A DNA stretch of 64,000 nucleotides from Arachis hypogaea (Eukaryota > Streptophyta > Magnoliopsida > Fabales > Fabaceae). The stretch is from the NCBI RefSeq assembly GCF_003086295.3, contig NC_092039.1, positions 66,359,649 to 66,423,648 on the forward strand. Direction: 5' to 3'. The position numbers and the translations under genes were made by a program. The notes below the pieces were generated by a model. That model saw nothing but the letters and a program-made list of their open reading frames with translations, did not search any database and had not been told where the DNA came from. Shown one piece after another: positions 19,056 to 31,677 of this stretch (positions are counted from its first letter, which is position 1; each line of letters begins with the position of its first letter).

Positions 19056-20667
19056 ACACGTGGATTACACTTAGTCACAACCTCGCACAACTAACCAGTA
19101 AGGGCACTGGGTCGTCCAAGTAATTCCTTACGTGAGTAAGGGTCGATCCCACGGAGATTGTTGGTATGAAGCAATCTATGGTCATCTTGTAGATCTCAGT
19201 CAAGCTGATTCAAATGTGATTGGATTAGATGATTAAAAGATAAATAAAATAGGATAGAAATACTTATGTAAATTAATGGTGGGAATTTCAGATAAGCGTA
19301 TGGAGATGCTTGTCCCTGTTGAATCTCTATTTTCCTACTGCTTTCATCCAATCCTTCTTACTCCTTTCCATGGCAAGCTATATGTAGGGCATCACCGTTG
19401 TCAATGGCTACATCCCATCCTCTCAGTGAAAATGGTCCAAAAGCTCTGTCACAGCATGGCTAATCATTTGTCGGTTCTCAATCAGGTTGGAATAGAATCC
19501 CGTGATTCTTTTGCGTCTGTCACTAACGCCCAGCCTTCAGGAGTTTGAAGTTCGTCACAGTCATTCAATCCCGGAATCCTACTCGGAATACCACAGACAA
19601 GGTTAGACTTTCTGGATTCCCATGAATGCCGCCATCAATTCTAGCTTATACCATGAAGATTCTGATCAAGGAATCCAAGAGATATGCGCCCGGTCTAAGG
19701 TAGAACGGAAGTGGTTGTCAGTCACGCGCGTTCATAGGTGAGAATGATGATGAGTGTCACGGATCATCACATTCATCAAGTTGAAGTGCAACGAATATCT
19801 TAGAACAGTAATAATTCGAATTGAATAGAAAATATTAGTAATTGCATTGAAACTTGAGGTACAGCAGAGCTCCACACCCTTAATCTATGGTGTGTAGAAA
19901 CTCCACCGTTGAAAATACATAAGTGAAAGGTGCAGGCATGGCTGAATGGCCAGCCCCCAAAATGTGATTAATAGTCTCCTAAGATGAATAATAAAAAATA
20001 AAACTGAGACCAAAGATGTAACCTGGTCAAAAGGGCGACTAATACACTAGTAAAAAGTCTTGTTTATACTAAACTAGCTACTAGGGTTTACAAGAGTAAG
20101 TAATTGATGCATAAATCTACCTCCGGGGCCCACTTGGTGTGTGCTTGGGCTGAGCTTGATCTATCCATGAGCTTAGGCTTCTCTTGGAGTTGAACGCCAA
20201 GTTGTAACGTGTTTTGGGCGTTCAACTCTGGTTCGTTACGTGTTTCTGGCGTTTGACTCCAGAATGCAGCATGGAACTAGAGTTGAGCGCCAGTTTACGT
20301 CATCTAATAACGAATAAAGTATGGACTATTATATATTTCTGGAAATCTCTGGATGTTTACTTTCCAACGCCATTGAGAGCGTGCCATTTGGAGTTCTGTA
20401 GCTCCATAAAATCCATTTCGAGTGCAGGGAGGTCAGATTCCAACAACATCAGCAGTCCTTTGTTAGCCTCCTATCAGAGTTTTTCTCAGGTCCCTCAATT
20501 TCAGCCAGAAAATACCTAAAATCACAGAAAAACACACAAAATCATAGTAAAGTCATGAAATGTGAATTTAGCATAAAAACCAATGAAAACATCCCTAAAA
20601 GTAACTAGATCATACTAAAAACTACCTAAAAACAATGCCAAAAAGCGTATAAATTATCCGCTCATCA
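18950..20667 (-). repeat. E5 3' LTR
   Basis: A 1718-bp LTR, longer than its 5' partner, partly through an extra 53-bp unit at the U5 end. It contains the U5 stem-loop at 19095-19110, the GGCTGAATGGCCAGCC hairpin near 19937, a TATA-like AGTATAAAC (sense) near 20065 and palindromes at 20180-20300. It ends CCGCTCATCA. Confidence 0.92.
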
Positions 20668-21755
20668 CAACACCAATCTTAAATTGTTGCTTGTCCCCAA
20701 TCAAATGAAAATCAATTAGGATAAAAAGAAGAAAATGTACTATACTCTCAAAATATCAATGAATATTAATTCTAATTAGATGAGCGGGACTTGTAGCTTT
20801 TTACTTCTGAACAGTTTTGGCATCTCACTTTTTCCTTTGAAGTTTAGAATGATTGGCTTCTCTAGGAACTTAGAATTTTGGATAGTGTTATTGATTTTCC
20901 TAGTTAACTATGTTGACTCTTGAACACAGCTACTTTTATGAGTCTTGGCCGTGGCCCTAAGCATTTTGTTTTCCAGTATTACCACCAGATACATAAATGC
21001 CACAGACACATAACTGGGTGAACCTTTCCAGATTGTGACTCAGCTTTGCTAAAGTCCCTAGTTAGAGGTGTCCAGAGCTCTTAAGCACACTCTTTTTGCT
21101 TTGGATCACGACTTTAACCACTCAGTCTCAAGCTTTTCACTTGGACCTGCATGCCACAAGCACATGGTTAGGGATAGCTTGATTTAGCTGCTTAGGCCTG
21201 GATTTATTTCCTTGGGCCCTCCTATCCATTGATGCTCAAAGCCTTGGATCCTTTTTTACCCTTGCCTTTTGGTTTTAAGGGCTATTGGCTTTTTCTTCTT
21301 GCTTTTTCTTTTTCTTTCTAAAATATTTTTTTTACAAGCTTTTGCTATTCACTGCTTTTTCTTGCTTCAAGAATCAATTTCATGATTTTTCAGATTATCC
21401 ATAACATTTCTCTTTGTTCATCATTCTTTCAAGAGCCAACAACTTTAACATTCATAAACAACAAGATCAAAATTATGCACTGTTTAAGCATTCATTCAGA
21501 AAACAAAAAGTATTGTCACCACATCAATATAATTAAACTAATTTCAAGGACAATTTTTGAAATTCATGTACTTCTTATTCTTTTAAGTTAAAACCATTTT
21601 TCATTTAAGAGAGGTGAAGGATTTATGGAATTTAGTCATAGCTTTAAGACATAATTACTACTACTAATGATCATGAAGTAAAGACATAAAACATAAATAG
21701 ACATGAAGCATAAAAATCGAAAAACAAAGAAATAAGAACAAGGAATGAGTCCACC
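20668..21755 (-). other. E5 PPT and 3' noncoding region
   Basis: PPT word AATTTAAGATTGGTGTTG (sense, one change from the consensus) with half-decayed hairpin at 20668-20695. The conserved module lies at 20940-21250, with CATGTGCTTGTGGC and, about 190 bp away, ATGTGTCTGTGGC. No ORF is credible. Confidence 0.65.
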
Positions 21756-22799
21756 TTAGTGGCGTCTTCTTCTTGAAGGACCAATGATGTCCTTAAGCTC
21801 TTCTATGTCCCTTCCTTGCCTTTGTTGCTCCTCCCTCATTGCTCTTTGATCTTCTCTTATTTCATGGAGAATGATGGAGTGCTCTTGATGTTCCACCCTT
21901 AATTGTTCCACATTGTATCTCAAATCTTCTAAGGAAGTGTTGAGTTGTTCCCAATAGTTGTTGGGAGGAAAATGCATCCCTTGAGGCATCTCTGGGATTT
22001 CTTGCTGATGAGCTTCCTCATACGTCTCTTGGGTTCCATGAGTGGGCTCTCTTGTTTGCTCCATCCTTTTCTTAGTCATGGGCTTGTCCTCATCAATGAG
22101 GATGTCTCCTTCTATGATAACTCCAGCTGAGTAACATAGATGACAAATAAGATGAAGAAAAGCTAACCTTGCCTAAGTAAAGGACTTATCGTCTATTTTG
22201 TAGAATTCATGGGAGATGACTTCATGAACTTCTACTTCCTCTCCAATCATGATGCTATGAATCATGATGGCCCGATCCAAAGTAACTTCAGATCGGTTGC
22301 TAGTGGGGATGATGGAGCATTGAATGAACTTCAACCATCCTCTAGCCACAGGCTTGAGGTCCAGTCTTCTTAGTTGAATCGGCTTGCCTTTGGAGTCTCT
22401 TTTCCATTGAGCTCCTTCCACACATATGTCCATAAGGACTTGGCCTAATCTTTAATTAAAGTTGACCCTTCTAGTGTAGGGGCGTGCATCTCCTTGCATC
22501 ATGGGTAAGTTGAATGCCAACCTTACATTTTCTATACTAAAATCTAAGTATTTCCCCCGAACCGTTGTAAGATAATTCTTTGGATTCGGGTTCACACTTT
22601 GATCATGGTTCTTAGTGATCCATGCATTGGCATAGAACTCTTGAACCATTAAGATTCTAACTTGTTGAATGGGGTTGGTTAGAACTTCTCAACCTCTTCT
22701 TTGGATCTCATGTCGGATCTCTGGATACTCATTTTTCTTGAGCTTGAAAGGGACCTCAGGGATCACCTTCTTCTTGGCCACAACATCATAGAGGTGGTC
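21756..22799 (-). pseudogene. Second ORF of E5, degraded, fused to truncated gag
   Basis: Reading from 22799: DHLYDVVAKKKVIPEVPFKL, EIQRRG, QEFYANAWITK, RGKYLDFSIENVRLAFNLP, WLKFIQCSIIPTSNRSEVT, then an EHQEHSIILHEIREDQRAM coil ending SRRRRH. Several stops (after YTRRVNFN, KSFT and others) break it. It belongs to the family of 17333-18844. Its N terminus joins the gag frame, showing an internal deletion. Confidence 0.8.
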
Positions 22800-24418
22800 T
22801 TATTACCAAATAACTTGGCATTCAGCTTCATGATGGCTCCTAGATATTGAGCAACTTGCTCTCCAGTTACATCTTCATCCTCTTCAGAGGAAGAATAATC
22901 TTCAGAGCTCATGAATGGCAAAAGAAGATTTAATGGAATCTCTATGGTCTCTATATGAGCCTCAGGTTCCTTTAGGTCCTCAATAGGGAAATCCTTCTTG
23001 GTTGAGAGATGTCCCAGGAGATCTTCCTCACTAGGATTTTCGTCCTTCTCCTCCCTTGTGCATTCGGCCATATTGATTACATCAATGGCCTTGCACTCTC
23101 CTTTTTGGTTTCTCTTCTATATTGCTTGGGAGAATACTGGGAGGAGTTTCAATGACTTTCTTACTCAGCTGGCCCACTTGTGCTTCCAAATTTCTGATGG
23201 AGGACCTTGTTTCACTCATGAAACTTAAAGTGGCCTTAGACAGATCAGAGACTATATTTGCTAAATTAGAGGGGCTCTGCTCAAAATTCTCTATCTGTTG
23301 CTGAGAAGATGATTGAAAAGGCTTGTTATTGCTTAGCCTGTTTCTTCCACCATTATTAAAGCCTTTTTGTTGATCCTTCCATGAGAAATTTGGATGATTT
23401 CTCCATGATGAATTATAGGTGTTTCCATAAGGTTCACCCATATAATTTACCTCTGCTATTGCAGGGTTCTCAGGATCATAAGCTTCTTCAGAAGCTGCTT
23501 TTTTAGTACTATTGGATGTATTTTGTCAACACTTTATTCTGAGCCAATATGGCATTCAGAGCATCAATTTCAAGAACTCCCTTCCTCTGAGGTGTCCCAT
23601 TATTCACAAAATTCCTCTCAGAAGTGTACATGAATTGGTTATTTGCAACCATGTCAATAAGTTCTTGAGCTTCTGCAAGCGTTTTCTTTAAGTGAATGGA
23701 TCCACCTGCAGAATGGTCCAATGACATTTTGGAAAACTCAGAGAGATCATAATAGAATATATCTAATATGGTCCATTCTGAAAACATGTCAGAAGGACAC
23801 TTTTTGGTCATCTGCTTGTATCTTTCCCAAGCTTCATAGAGGGATTCACCATCTTTTTGTTTGAAGGTCTGAACATCCACTCTAAGCTTGCTCAGCTTTT
23901 GAGGAGGAAAGAATTTATCCAAGAAGGCCGTGACCAGCTTATCCCAGGAGTCCAGGCTATCTTTAGATTGTGAGTCCAACCATGTTCTAGCTCTGTCTCT
24001 AACAGCAAAAGGGAAAACCATGAGCCTGTAGACTTTAGGATCTACTCCATTCGTCTTTACAAATCTGCAAGAATTCAGTTAAAAACTGGTAAGGATCTTT
24101 AGATGGAAGTCCATGAAACTTGCAGTTCTGTTGCATTAGAGCAACTAATTGAGGTTTCAGCTCAAAATTGTTTGCTCCAATGGTAGGAATTGAGATGCTT
24201 CTTCCATCAAACTTAGATGTTGGTTTAGTAAAATCACCCAGCATCCTCCTTGCATTATTGTTGTTGGGTTTGGCTGCCATCTCCTTCTCTTGTTCGAAAA
24301 TTTCAGAAAGGTTGTCTCTGGATTGTTGTAATTTAGCTTCTCTTAGTTTCTTCTTCAGAGTCCTTTTAGGTTCAGGATCAGCTTCAACAAGAGTGTCTTT
24401 TTCCTTGTTCCTACTCAT
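22800..24418 (-). pseudogene. Degraded gag of E5
   Basis: Starts at ATG 24418 with MSRNKEKDTLVEADPEPKRTL. Pieces include ANNFELKPQLVALMQQNC, VRDRARTWLDSQSKDSL, FFPPQKLSKLRVDVQTF, ESLYEAWERYKQM, DHSAGGSIHLKK, and a coiled coil LEAQVGQLSKKV. There is a frameshift near 24055 and others near 23509 and 23080. The frame runs out at KLFGNK, before the protease, which is deleted. Confidence 0.85.
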
Positions 24419-25891
24419 ATGAAAGAGAAGAGAAAAATAAAAGGAAGAAGAATCCTCTATATCTGAACAAAGAGGATCCATATTATTAGTAGAAGAAGAA
24501 AGGAATAAAAGTGGAGAATCCAATCACAAGGGTGAGGATAGAGGCAGTGATTGGAGATGAAGAGAGGTGAAGAGAAGTGTTAGTAAATAAATAAATAGAA
24601 GAAGAGAAGAGAGGGAGAATTCAAAAATAATTTTGAAAATGTAGTTAATGATTTTCGAAAATTACAGATAAGATATAATTAAAATTAAAATTTAAAACAA
24701 TTAGTTAATTTAAAAAGAATTTTGAAAAATGGATGATATATTTTCGAAAATTAGAGAGGGAAAAGTAGTTAGGTGTTTTTGAAAAAGATAAGAAACAAAC
24801 AAAAAGTCAAATAGTTAGTTGAAAAAGATATTAAAGTCAAATTTGAAAAGATAAGAAGATAAGAGGTTAGATAAGATATTTTGAAATCAAATTTTTGAAA
24901 AAAGATAAAATTTTGAAAATGATATGATACAAGATAAGATAAAAAGATATGATAAAAAGATAGGATTGAAAAAGATTTAATTTTTAAAATTAAAATTAAT
25001 TACTTAACTAACAAGAAACTAAAAGATAAGATTCTAGAATTTAAAGATTAAACCTTTCTTAACAAGAAAGTAACAAACTTCAAATTTTTTAATCAATCAC
25101 ATTACTTGTTAGTGTAATTTCGAAAATTTGAAATAAAGTTAAGAAAAAGATTTTGAAAATAATTTTAAAATTTTCGAAATAAGATAAAAATGAAAAAGAT
25201 TTGGTTTTTGAAAAAGTTTTGAAAGGATAGGATTTTTGAAATTGAAAATTTGACTTAACTTGTAAGAAAATTTTTTGAAAAAGATATTTTTTTTTTTTTG
25301 AATTCTTAATGAGGAGAGAGAAAAACACAAATATGACCCAAAACATGAAAATTTTGGATCAAAACACATGATGCATGCAAGAACACTATGAATGTCAAGA
25401 TGAACACCAAGAACACATTGAAGATCATGATGAACATCAAGAACTTATTTTTGAAAAATTTTCAAGAAAAGAAAAACATGCAAGACACCAAACTTAGAAA
25501 TCTTTAATGCTTAGACATTATGAATGCAAAAATGCATATGAAAAACAACAAAAAAACTCAAAACAAGAAAATTTTAAATATCAAACAAGAAGAATTGTCA
25601 AGAACAACTTGAAGATCATGAAGAACACATGCATGAATTTTCGAAAAAATGCAAAAGTTTCTAAAACATGCAATTGACACCAAACTTAAAAATTGACACT
25701 AGACTCAAACAAGAAACACAAAATATTTTTGGTTTTTTTTATTTTATAAATTTTTTTGTATTTTTCAAAAATTATATTTTTTAAAACGAAAATAAAGAAT
25801 TTTTTTTTGAAAGATTTTTGAAAAATTTTTGAAAAGAAAATTACCTAATTTGAGCAACAAGATGAACCATCAGTTGTCCAAACTCGAACAA
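24419..25891 (-). other. E5 5' leader, AT-rich
   Basis: About 1.4 kb with no gene. From 24580 to 25330 it is a purine-rich low-complexity run of GAAAAAGAT-type words on the plus strand. Two PPT-like words (plus strand ACACCAAACTTA) lie at 25484-25497 and 25675-25688. The GGCGTTTAACGCC cluster seen in the E13 leader is missing. Confidence 0.6.
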
Positions 25892-25909
25892 TCCCCGGCA
25901 ACGGCGCCA
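25892..25909 (-). other. Primer binding site, tRNA-Asp type (E5)
   Basis: The plus strand reads TCCCCGGCAACGGCGCCA, a perfect match, 6 bp from the LTR at 25916. Confidence 0.92.
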
Positions 25910-25915
25910 AAAACT

Positions 25916-27563
25916 TGGTGCATGAAATTTTGATCATCAACAATGGTGCCAAAGACTTGGTACCGCTCTTCAACATGAATCACACTTTGTCACAACTTCG
26001 CACAACTAACTAGCAAGTGCACTGGGTCGTCCAAGTAATACCTTACGTGAGTAAGGGTCGATCCCACGGAGATTGTTGGTATGAAGCAATCTATGGTCAT
26101 CTTGCAAACCTCAGTTAGTCGGATTCAAATGGTTATAGTGGTTTTTGAAATTAATAATAAATAAAGTATAAAATAAATATAGAAATACTTATGTAAATCA
26201 TTGGCGGGAATTTCAGATAAGTGTATGGAGATGATTTGTCCCTGTTGAATCTCTACAACATACTGCTTTCTTACTTTCAATCCTTCATACTCTTTTCCAT
26301 AGCAAGTTGTATGTAGGGCATCACCGTTGTCAATGGCTACATCCCATCCTCTTAGTGAAAATGGTCCAAATGCTCTGTCACAGCACGGCTAATCATCTGT
26401 CGGTTCTCGATCATGTCGGAATAGAATCTATTGATTCAGTTGCGTTTGTCATCACGCCCAACAATCGCGAGTTTGAAGCTCGTCATAGCCATTCAATCCC
26501 TGAATCCTACTTGGAATACCACATACAAGGTTTAGACTTTTTGGATCCTCAAGAGTGGCCGCCAAAGGGTTCTAGCTTATACCACGAAGATTCTGGTTAG
26601 CGAATCCAATAGATACTCGCTCGTTCTAAGGTAGAACGGAAGTGGTTGTCAATCACGCGTTCATAGGTGAGAATGTTGATGAGTGTCATGGATCATCACA
26701 TTCATCATGTTGAAGTGCAGCGAATATCTTAGAATAAGAATAAGCCAAATTGAATAAAAGATAGTAGTACTTTGCATTAAAACTCGAGGTATATCAGAGC
26801 TCCACATCTTAATCTATGGTGTGTAGAAACTCCACCGTTGAAAATACATAAGTGATGGTCCAGGCATGGCTGAATGGCCAGCCCCCATAAACGTGATCAA
26901 AGGATCATAAGGTGAACAAAAATAATCCAAAGATGTCTAATACAATAGTAAAATGTCCTATTTATACTAGACTAGTTACTAGTGTTTACAAAAATAAGTC
27001 TAAATGCAGAAATCCACTTCCGGGGCCCACTTTGGTGTGTGCTTGGGCTGAGCTTGAGCTTTACACGTGAAGAGGCTTCTCTTGGAGTTAAACACCAAGT
27101 TGTAACGTGTTTTTGGCGTTTATCTCTGGTTTGTGACGTGTTTCTGGCGTTTGACTCCAGAATGCAGCATGGAACTGGCGTTGAACGCCAGTTTGCATCG
27201 TATAATCTCGAATAAAGTATAGACTATTATATATTGCTGGAAAGATCTAGATGTCGACTTTCCAACTCTGTTGAGAGCGGGCCATTTGGAGTTCTGTAGC
27301 TCCAGAAAATCCATTTTGAGTGCAGGGAGGTCAGAATCCAATAGCATCAGCAGTCCTTTTTCAGCCTGAATCAGATTTTTTCTTAGTCCCTCAATTTCAG
27401 CCAGAAAATACCTGAAATCACAGAAAAACACACAAACTCATAGTAAAGTCCAGAAATGTGAATTTTTCATAAAAAATAATGAAAACATCCCTAAAAGTAG
27501 CTAGATCCTACTAAAAACTATCTAAAAATAATGCCAAAAAGCGTATAAATTATCCACTCATCA
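25916..27563 (-). repeat. E5 5' LTR
   Basis: A 1648-bp LTR. The TATA box is at 26959-26966 (sense AGTATAAATAGG) and palindromes with GGCGTT/AACGCC lie at 27080-27200. The U5 stem-loop at 26010-26025 has one stem mismatch. It has a single PBS-like unit at its inner end, unlike the 3' LTR. Confidence 0.92.
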
Positions 27564-27568
27564 AGTAG

Positions 27569-28568
27569 CTTAGGAATTTTCAATTCTGTCTTTAAGATTT
27601 CATTGTTTAAGTCTAAGTGTGTTGGTCTAGGCCCTAGCTTTCATTTTCATCTTGATTATATGTATGCTTGCCCTTCTAAGTCAATTAAAAAGAAAATGTT
27701 ATGAAAAACAAGAGTGGAGTTATCTTGTGAAGTAAATTCTTAAGTTTGTGGTATGTTCATTGATCAGCTAAGTTGGTTCCCCTACAAGGTATATAGGAAA
27801 CTATATGCTCTAAACCACATGCTTGAAACACATTCTATGAGACTAACCAAACAATAAGATCCTAATAAGAAAAGAGAAAGAACAATAAGAGTTTGAAAAA
27901 GAAAGAAAAACAATAAGACATAATGCTAGGCACCAAGGGTTTGAATATTGAGGCATGTGTCTGTGGTGTTCATGTGCAAGGGATATGATTGGATTAATAA
28001 GCTCTTAGGGGTGCCTTATCACTTGGTAACTTGGGTTAACTAATCCGGAATTATCAGTTGAAAGTCCACTATCAAGAGTAACCTTTGCTACAGAGCACTT
28101 AGTAACCCAAAGAGGTGCTGGACAGCAAGGTCTCAAGAAAGAAAAATAACAAACCATGTGCCTGTAGTATGTATGTATGGGGGAAAGAGACTTGAGGGAG
28201 TAAGTCCTTAGGGGTGTCTCAACACCTAGCACCTTGAACCAACTGGTTCGGGAGTGTTGGCTGAAAGCTTATCATATAGAGTCGCCCTCTTACAGAGCAC
28301 TTAGCCTAAAAAGAATGCAATAAAACTTGGAAAAGAAGGAAGGATAAAAAATTAGAAAGTCTCAAAGGATGCAATCAAGTGAGTGTTCAAGGGCATGACA
28401 AAGGCCTGAAAACCAGTAAATGAATGAACCTAAGTTGCTATGCATGAAACCCCATAAACCATGAATTTGACTTCTATGATGATTACTTGTCTATCTTGTT
28501 CTTTCATTCTTTTCTTTTCCATGTTTCAGTACTTGCTTAGGGACAAGCAAGCTTTAAGTTTGGTGTTG
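27569..28568 (+). other. E4 3' noncoding region and PPT
   Basis: Two diverged copies of the conserved module, at about 27925-28130 and 28140-28320. Each has CATGTGYCTGTRGT, CTTAGGGGTGYCT, a TTGRCTGAAAG-like word and TACAGAGCACTTAG. The hairpin CTTGCTT-AGGGA-CAAGCAAG and TTTAAGTTTGGTGTTG (28554-28568) abut the 3' LTR. No ORF is credible. Confidence 0.7.
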
Positions 28569-30631
28569 TGATGCCAGGGCATCTTGGCTAGTTTCACTGA
28601 CCTTTTCTTTACTGGTTTAGGGTAGTTTCATGCATTTTCTTAGTAAATAAGGCAAGTTTTGGATGAAAATACACTTACACCGTGATTCAAGAAATTATTG
28701 TGAACTTTACATGATTTCATAAGGATTAGGCAAGAATTGTATGATAAAATTGATGATGCATAATCTCATGATTTGGAACAGAGCTTTGATGCACCTTAAT
28801 TGCTTGATTTCAGGACAAAGGAAGCAAGAAGGAACCACGTTAACAGCCACGTTAATCTAATTAACGTGGCCACTAACGTGAAATGGGACGAGCCTGTAGC
28901 GTTAATGGAAAAGGTGATCGCCAATAACGCCTTCGAAGCCATCATAGCCCTCGTTAGTTGCCACGTTAACTACATTAACGTGGTAGCTAACGTAGAGGAG
29001 GAAGAGGAGCTCCAACGTTAGTGGTAAAAGTGGTTGCCACTAACATTCCACAAAGGCACAATGAAGCCACGTTAAGAGTCACGTTAATCCAATTAACGTG
29101 AACTCTAATGTGGGATGAAGAACCAATCAACAACGTTAGTGACACTCACCTTTGTCACTAACGTTGGACCAACCCAAGAGTGCCCATGTTAGTGGTCACG
29201 TTAAGACCACTAACGTGAGAGATAACGTGGAGCTAAGCATGATAAGCCAATGTTAGTGACATTCACCTTTGTCACTAACGTTGGAGATGGCAATCACTAC
29301 CACGTTAGTGGCCACATTAATCTAATTAACGTGAACTCTAACGTAGGAGGTAGGGGCGTTTGGAGCGTTAGTGATAAAGGTAAGTTTCACTAACGCTCTC
29401 GAAGCTTAGGCATGCCCACATAAAGAGTCACGTTAGTTATACTAACGTGAACTCTAACGTAAAGAAAGGGGGCATAAGGCAACGTTATTGGAAAAGGTGA
29501 TTCCCAATAACGTTTGCGAAGAACTAAGAGGCGACGTTAGTGGTCACGTTAGTGCCACTAACGGAGTTAATGTTGATCATTTTGGGTTGGAACGTTAGTG
29601 GAAAAGGTGATTGTCACTAACGTTCTCAAACCCACATCCTCACTGAACGTTAACGCCACTAACGTCCTAACTAACGCCCATGCCTAACTCACACTTTTTC
29701 TGCAAACAAAGCTGAGCCCACTGAATGTTGTAATTGCTTCAACTCAAGATCAAAGGCCCATATCCAAGACTTGGATAACTCACTAGAGGATCAAGAAGAT
29801 TAGTATATATAGGTGTAGTTTTGAACTATTAAAAACTCATTATTAGAAGATCAACATTCTGAATGTTGTAATTTGATGGATCAATTATAGTTTTCATTCT
29901 CCTTCCTCTTTCTTTTCTCTTGATTTACTAGAATGCTTTCAATCTTAATCTAATTGGTTAGTTGTCTTGGAAAAGAAACTCTCCATACTTGGATCTCCTC
30001 TGAGTCTTGGAAAAGGGATGAGGAGATCATGCTAGAAATGCTTTCTCATGTTGGACCAAATTGGGGTTTGGGCGGATATAATGACATGTAATCCTTGCAA
30101 CACTTTGATTTGGAAATACATGTGGTATAATCAGTGACCATACTTCATCTCTTTCCATGAGCAATTAAATCAAGGAATTGGGCAATTGTTCAAGCTTAGA
30201 GAGATTAGATTGCCAAGGAAATGGGATCCAATCACTTAAGATTGCCAAGAAGATCAATGAATGCATTGATTGAGGAAGAGACGAGAATGAACTTGATCCA
30301 GAGAATGCAACATCTCCTAAGCCCAATGAATCTTCATCTCTGATCTTACCCATTTTCTTTACTTTCTGCCATTTATTTCCATGTTCATCTTCCCAAACTC
30401 CCATTTAAGATTCTGCACTTTATTTTCTGCAATTTACTTTCCCGCCATTTAATTTCCAGTAAATGTCAACTACATTCTGTTTAGCTCAACTAGCACACTC
30501 TTCCAACTAAAGTTGATTGACCAATCAATCCATGTGGGATTCGACCTCACTCTATTGTGAGTTCTTTCTTGACGACAATTCGGTATACTTGCCGAAGGGA
30601 AATTTGTTGAGAGACAAGTTTTCGTGCATCA
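28569..30631 (+). repeat. E4 3' LTR
   Basis: A 2063-bp copy of 11235-13395 with the palindrome array at 28830-29665, TATA at 29804-29811 and U5 hairpin at 30579-30596. About 100 bp after the TATA region are missing. It ends TTTTCGTGCATCA, followed by GTAAT. Confidence 0.92.
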
Positions 30632-30636
30632 GTAAT

Positions 30637-31677
30637 CAGTCCACATTCTCCACTTGCCATTTGACTTCTTTACCAAGACAATGTTGGATAGCCAAAATGG
30701 GTACTTGACCTCCCTTATGAACCATGCCTCCAGTAAGGCTTGCACCTGCTTTTTCACAGCTTGGGACCTTTCTGGGCCAAGCTTCCTTCGCTTTTGTTGC
30801 ACGGGCTGAGATCCAGGGTATACCGCCAGTTTGTGGCACATTAATTTGGGATCTGTACCGGGGATGTCTACGGCCTTCCATGCAAAGAGATCGGCATTAT
30901 CCTTTAGGAACTGTGTCAATGGCTTCTTTAAGTCTCCCTTTATGGTTGCCCCTATATTTGTTCTTTTATGCTGGGCATCCCTAATCTAGGCTTCTTCGGT
31001 TTCACCCTCAAGTTGTGGACGAAGTTCTTCGCGAACTCGAACTCCTCCGAGTTCAATGGTGTTGATTTTCTCTCCTTTGGGTTGCCTTTAAGGTTCAGAC
31101 TTTCATTGTAACAATGTCACACAAGCTATTGGTCTCCTTTTATTGTGAAAATCCCTTCTGGAGTTGGGAACTTCATGCACAGATGTGGAGTGGAGACTAC
31201 TGTGGTGAGCTGGTTCAGCATTGTCCGACCTATAAGGGCATTATAAGCCGAGCTCATGTTTACTACGATGTAGTCTATGTTCAATGTCCTTGACCGATTT
31301 CCTTTTCCAAAGGTTGTATGTAGTGAGATGTATCCTAGTGGTTGGATTGGAGTGTCTCCGAGTCCGAACAAGCTATTCAGATATGCTCTGAGCTCCTTTT
31401 TTTGCAGGCCGAGTTTGTCGAAGGCGGATTTGAACAAGATATCTGCAGGGCTCCCTTGGTCTACCAAGAATCGATGGAGATTAGCATTTGTGAGTATGAC
31501 GGTGATGACCATGGGGTCATCATGCCCCGGGATAATGCCTGTTGCATCTTCTTGGGTAAAGGTAATAGTTGGGAGGTCGGGTGACCTGTCCCCTTCTCCA
31601 ACGTGGTATACCTCTTTATGGTGTCTTTTGTGAGATAATTTAGATATTCCTCCTCTGGCGAATCCTCCATTTATCAT
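30637..31677 (-). pseudogene. Protease and N-terminal RT of E3
   Basis: Protease frame 31126-31677 is open: FLVDQGSPADILFKSAFDKL (D-Q-G-S active site of the Tat type) and SAYNALIGRTMLNQL. After stops near 31095 and 31005 the RT N terminus follows: MCHKLAVYPGSQPVQQKRRK, EAWFIREVKYPFWLSNIVLV, GKWRMWTDY. It then jumps to 11234. Confidence 0.87.

Larger units (their letters stand above)
18950..27563 (-). mobile_element. E5: alpha-family Athila-type element nested in E4
   Basis: Perfect TSD AGTAG at 18945-18949 and 27564-27568. LTRs are 18950-20667 (3') and 25916-27563 (5'), the PBS is perfect, and gag and second ORF are degraded. The protease and everything to the second ORF are missing. No pol. 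Confidence 0.93.
11235..30631 (+). mobile_element. E4: gamma-family Athila-type element, pol-less, split by E5
   Basis: LTRs are 11235-13395 and 28569-30631; the interior carries gag-protease, an integrase-tail remnant and a 503-codon second ORF. The flanking 5-mers GTAGT (11230-11234) and GTAAT (30632-30636) fit one TSD with one mutation. E5 is inserted at 18949. Without E5 the element is about 10.8 kb. Confidence 0.9.

Noticed and set aside
24580..25330. Purine-rich run as a satellite or regulatory element
   Set aside because: Irregular low-complexity leader sequence of the alpha family, mirrored in E13 at 58100-58500; no repeat unit.
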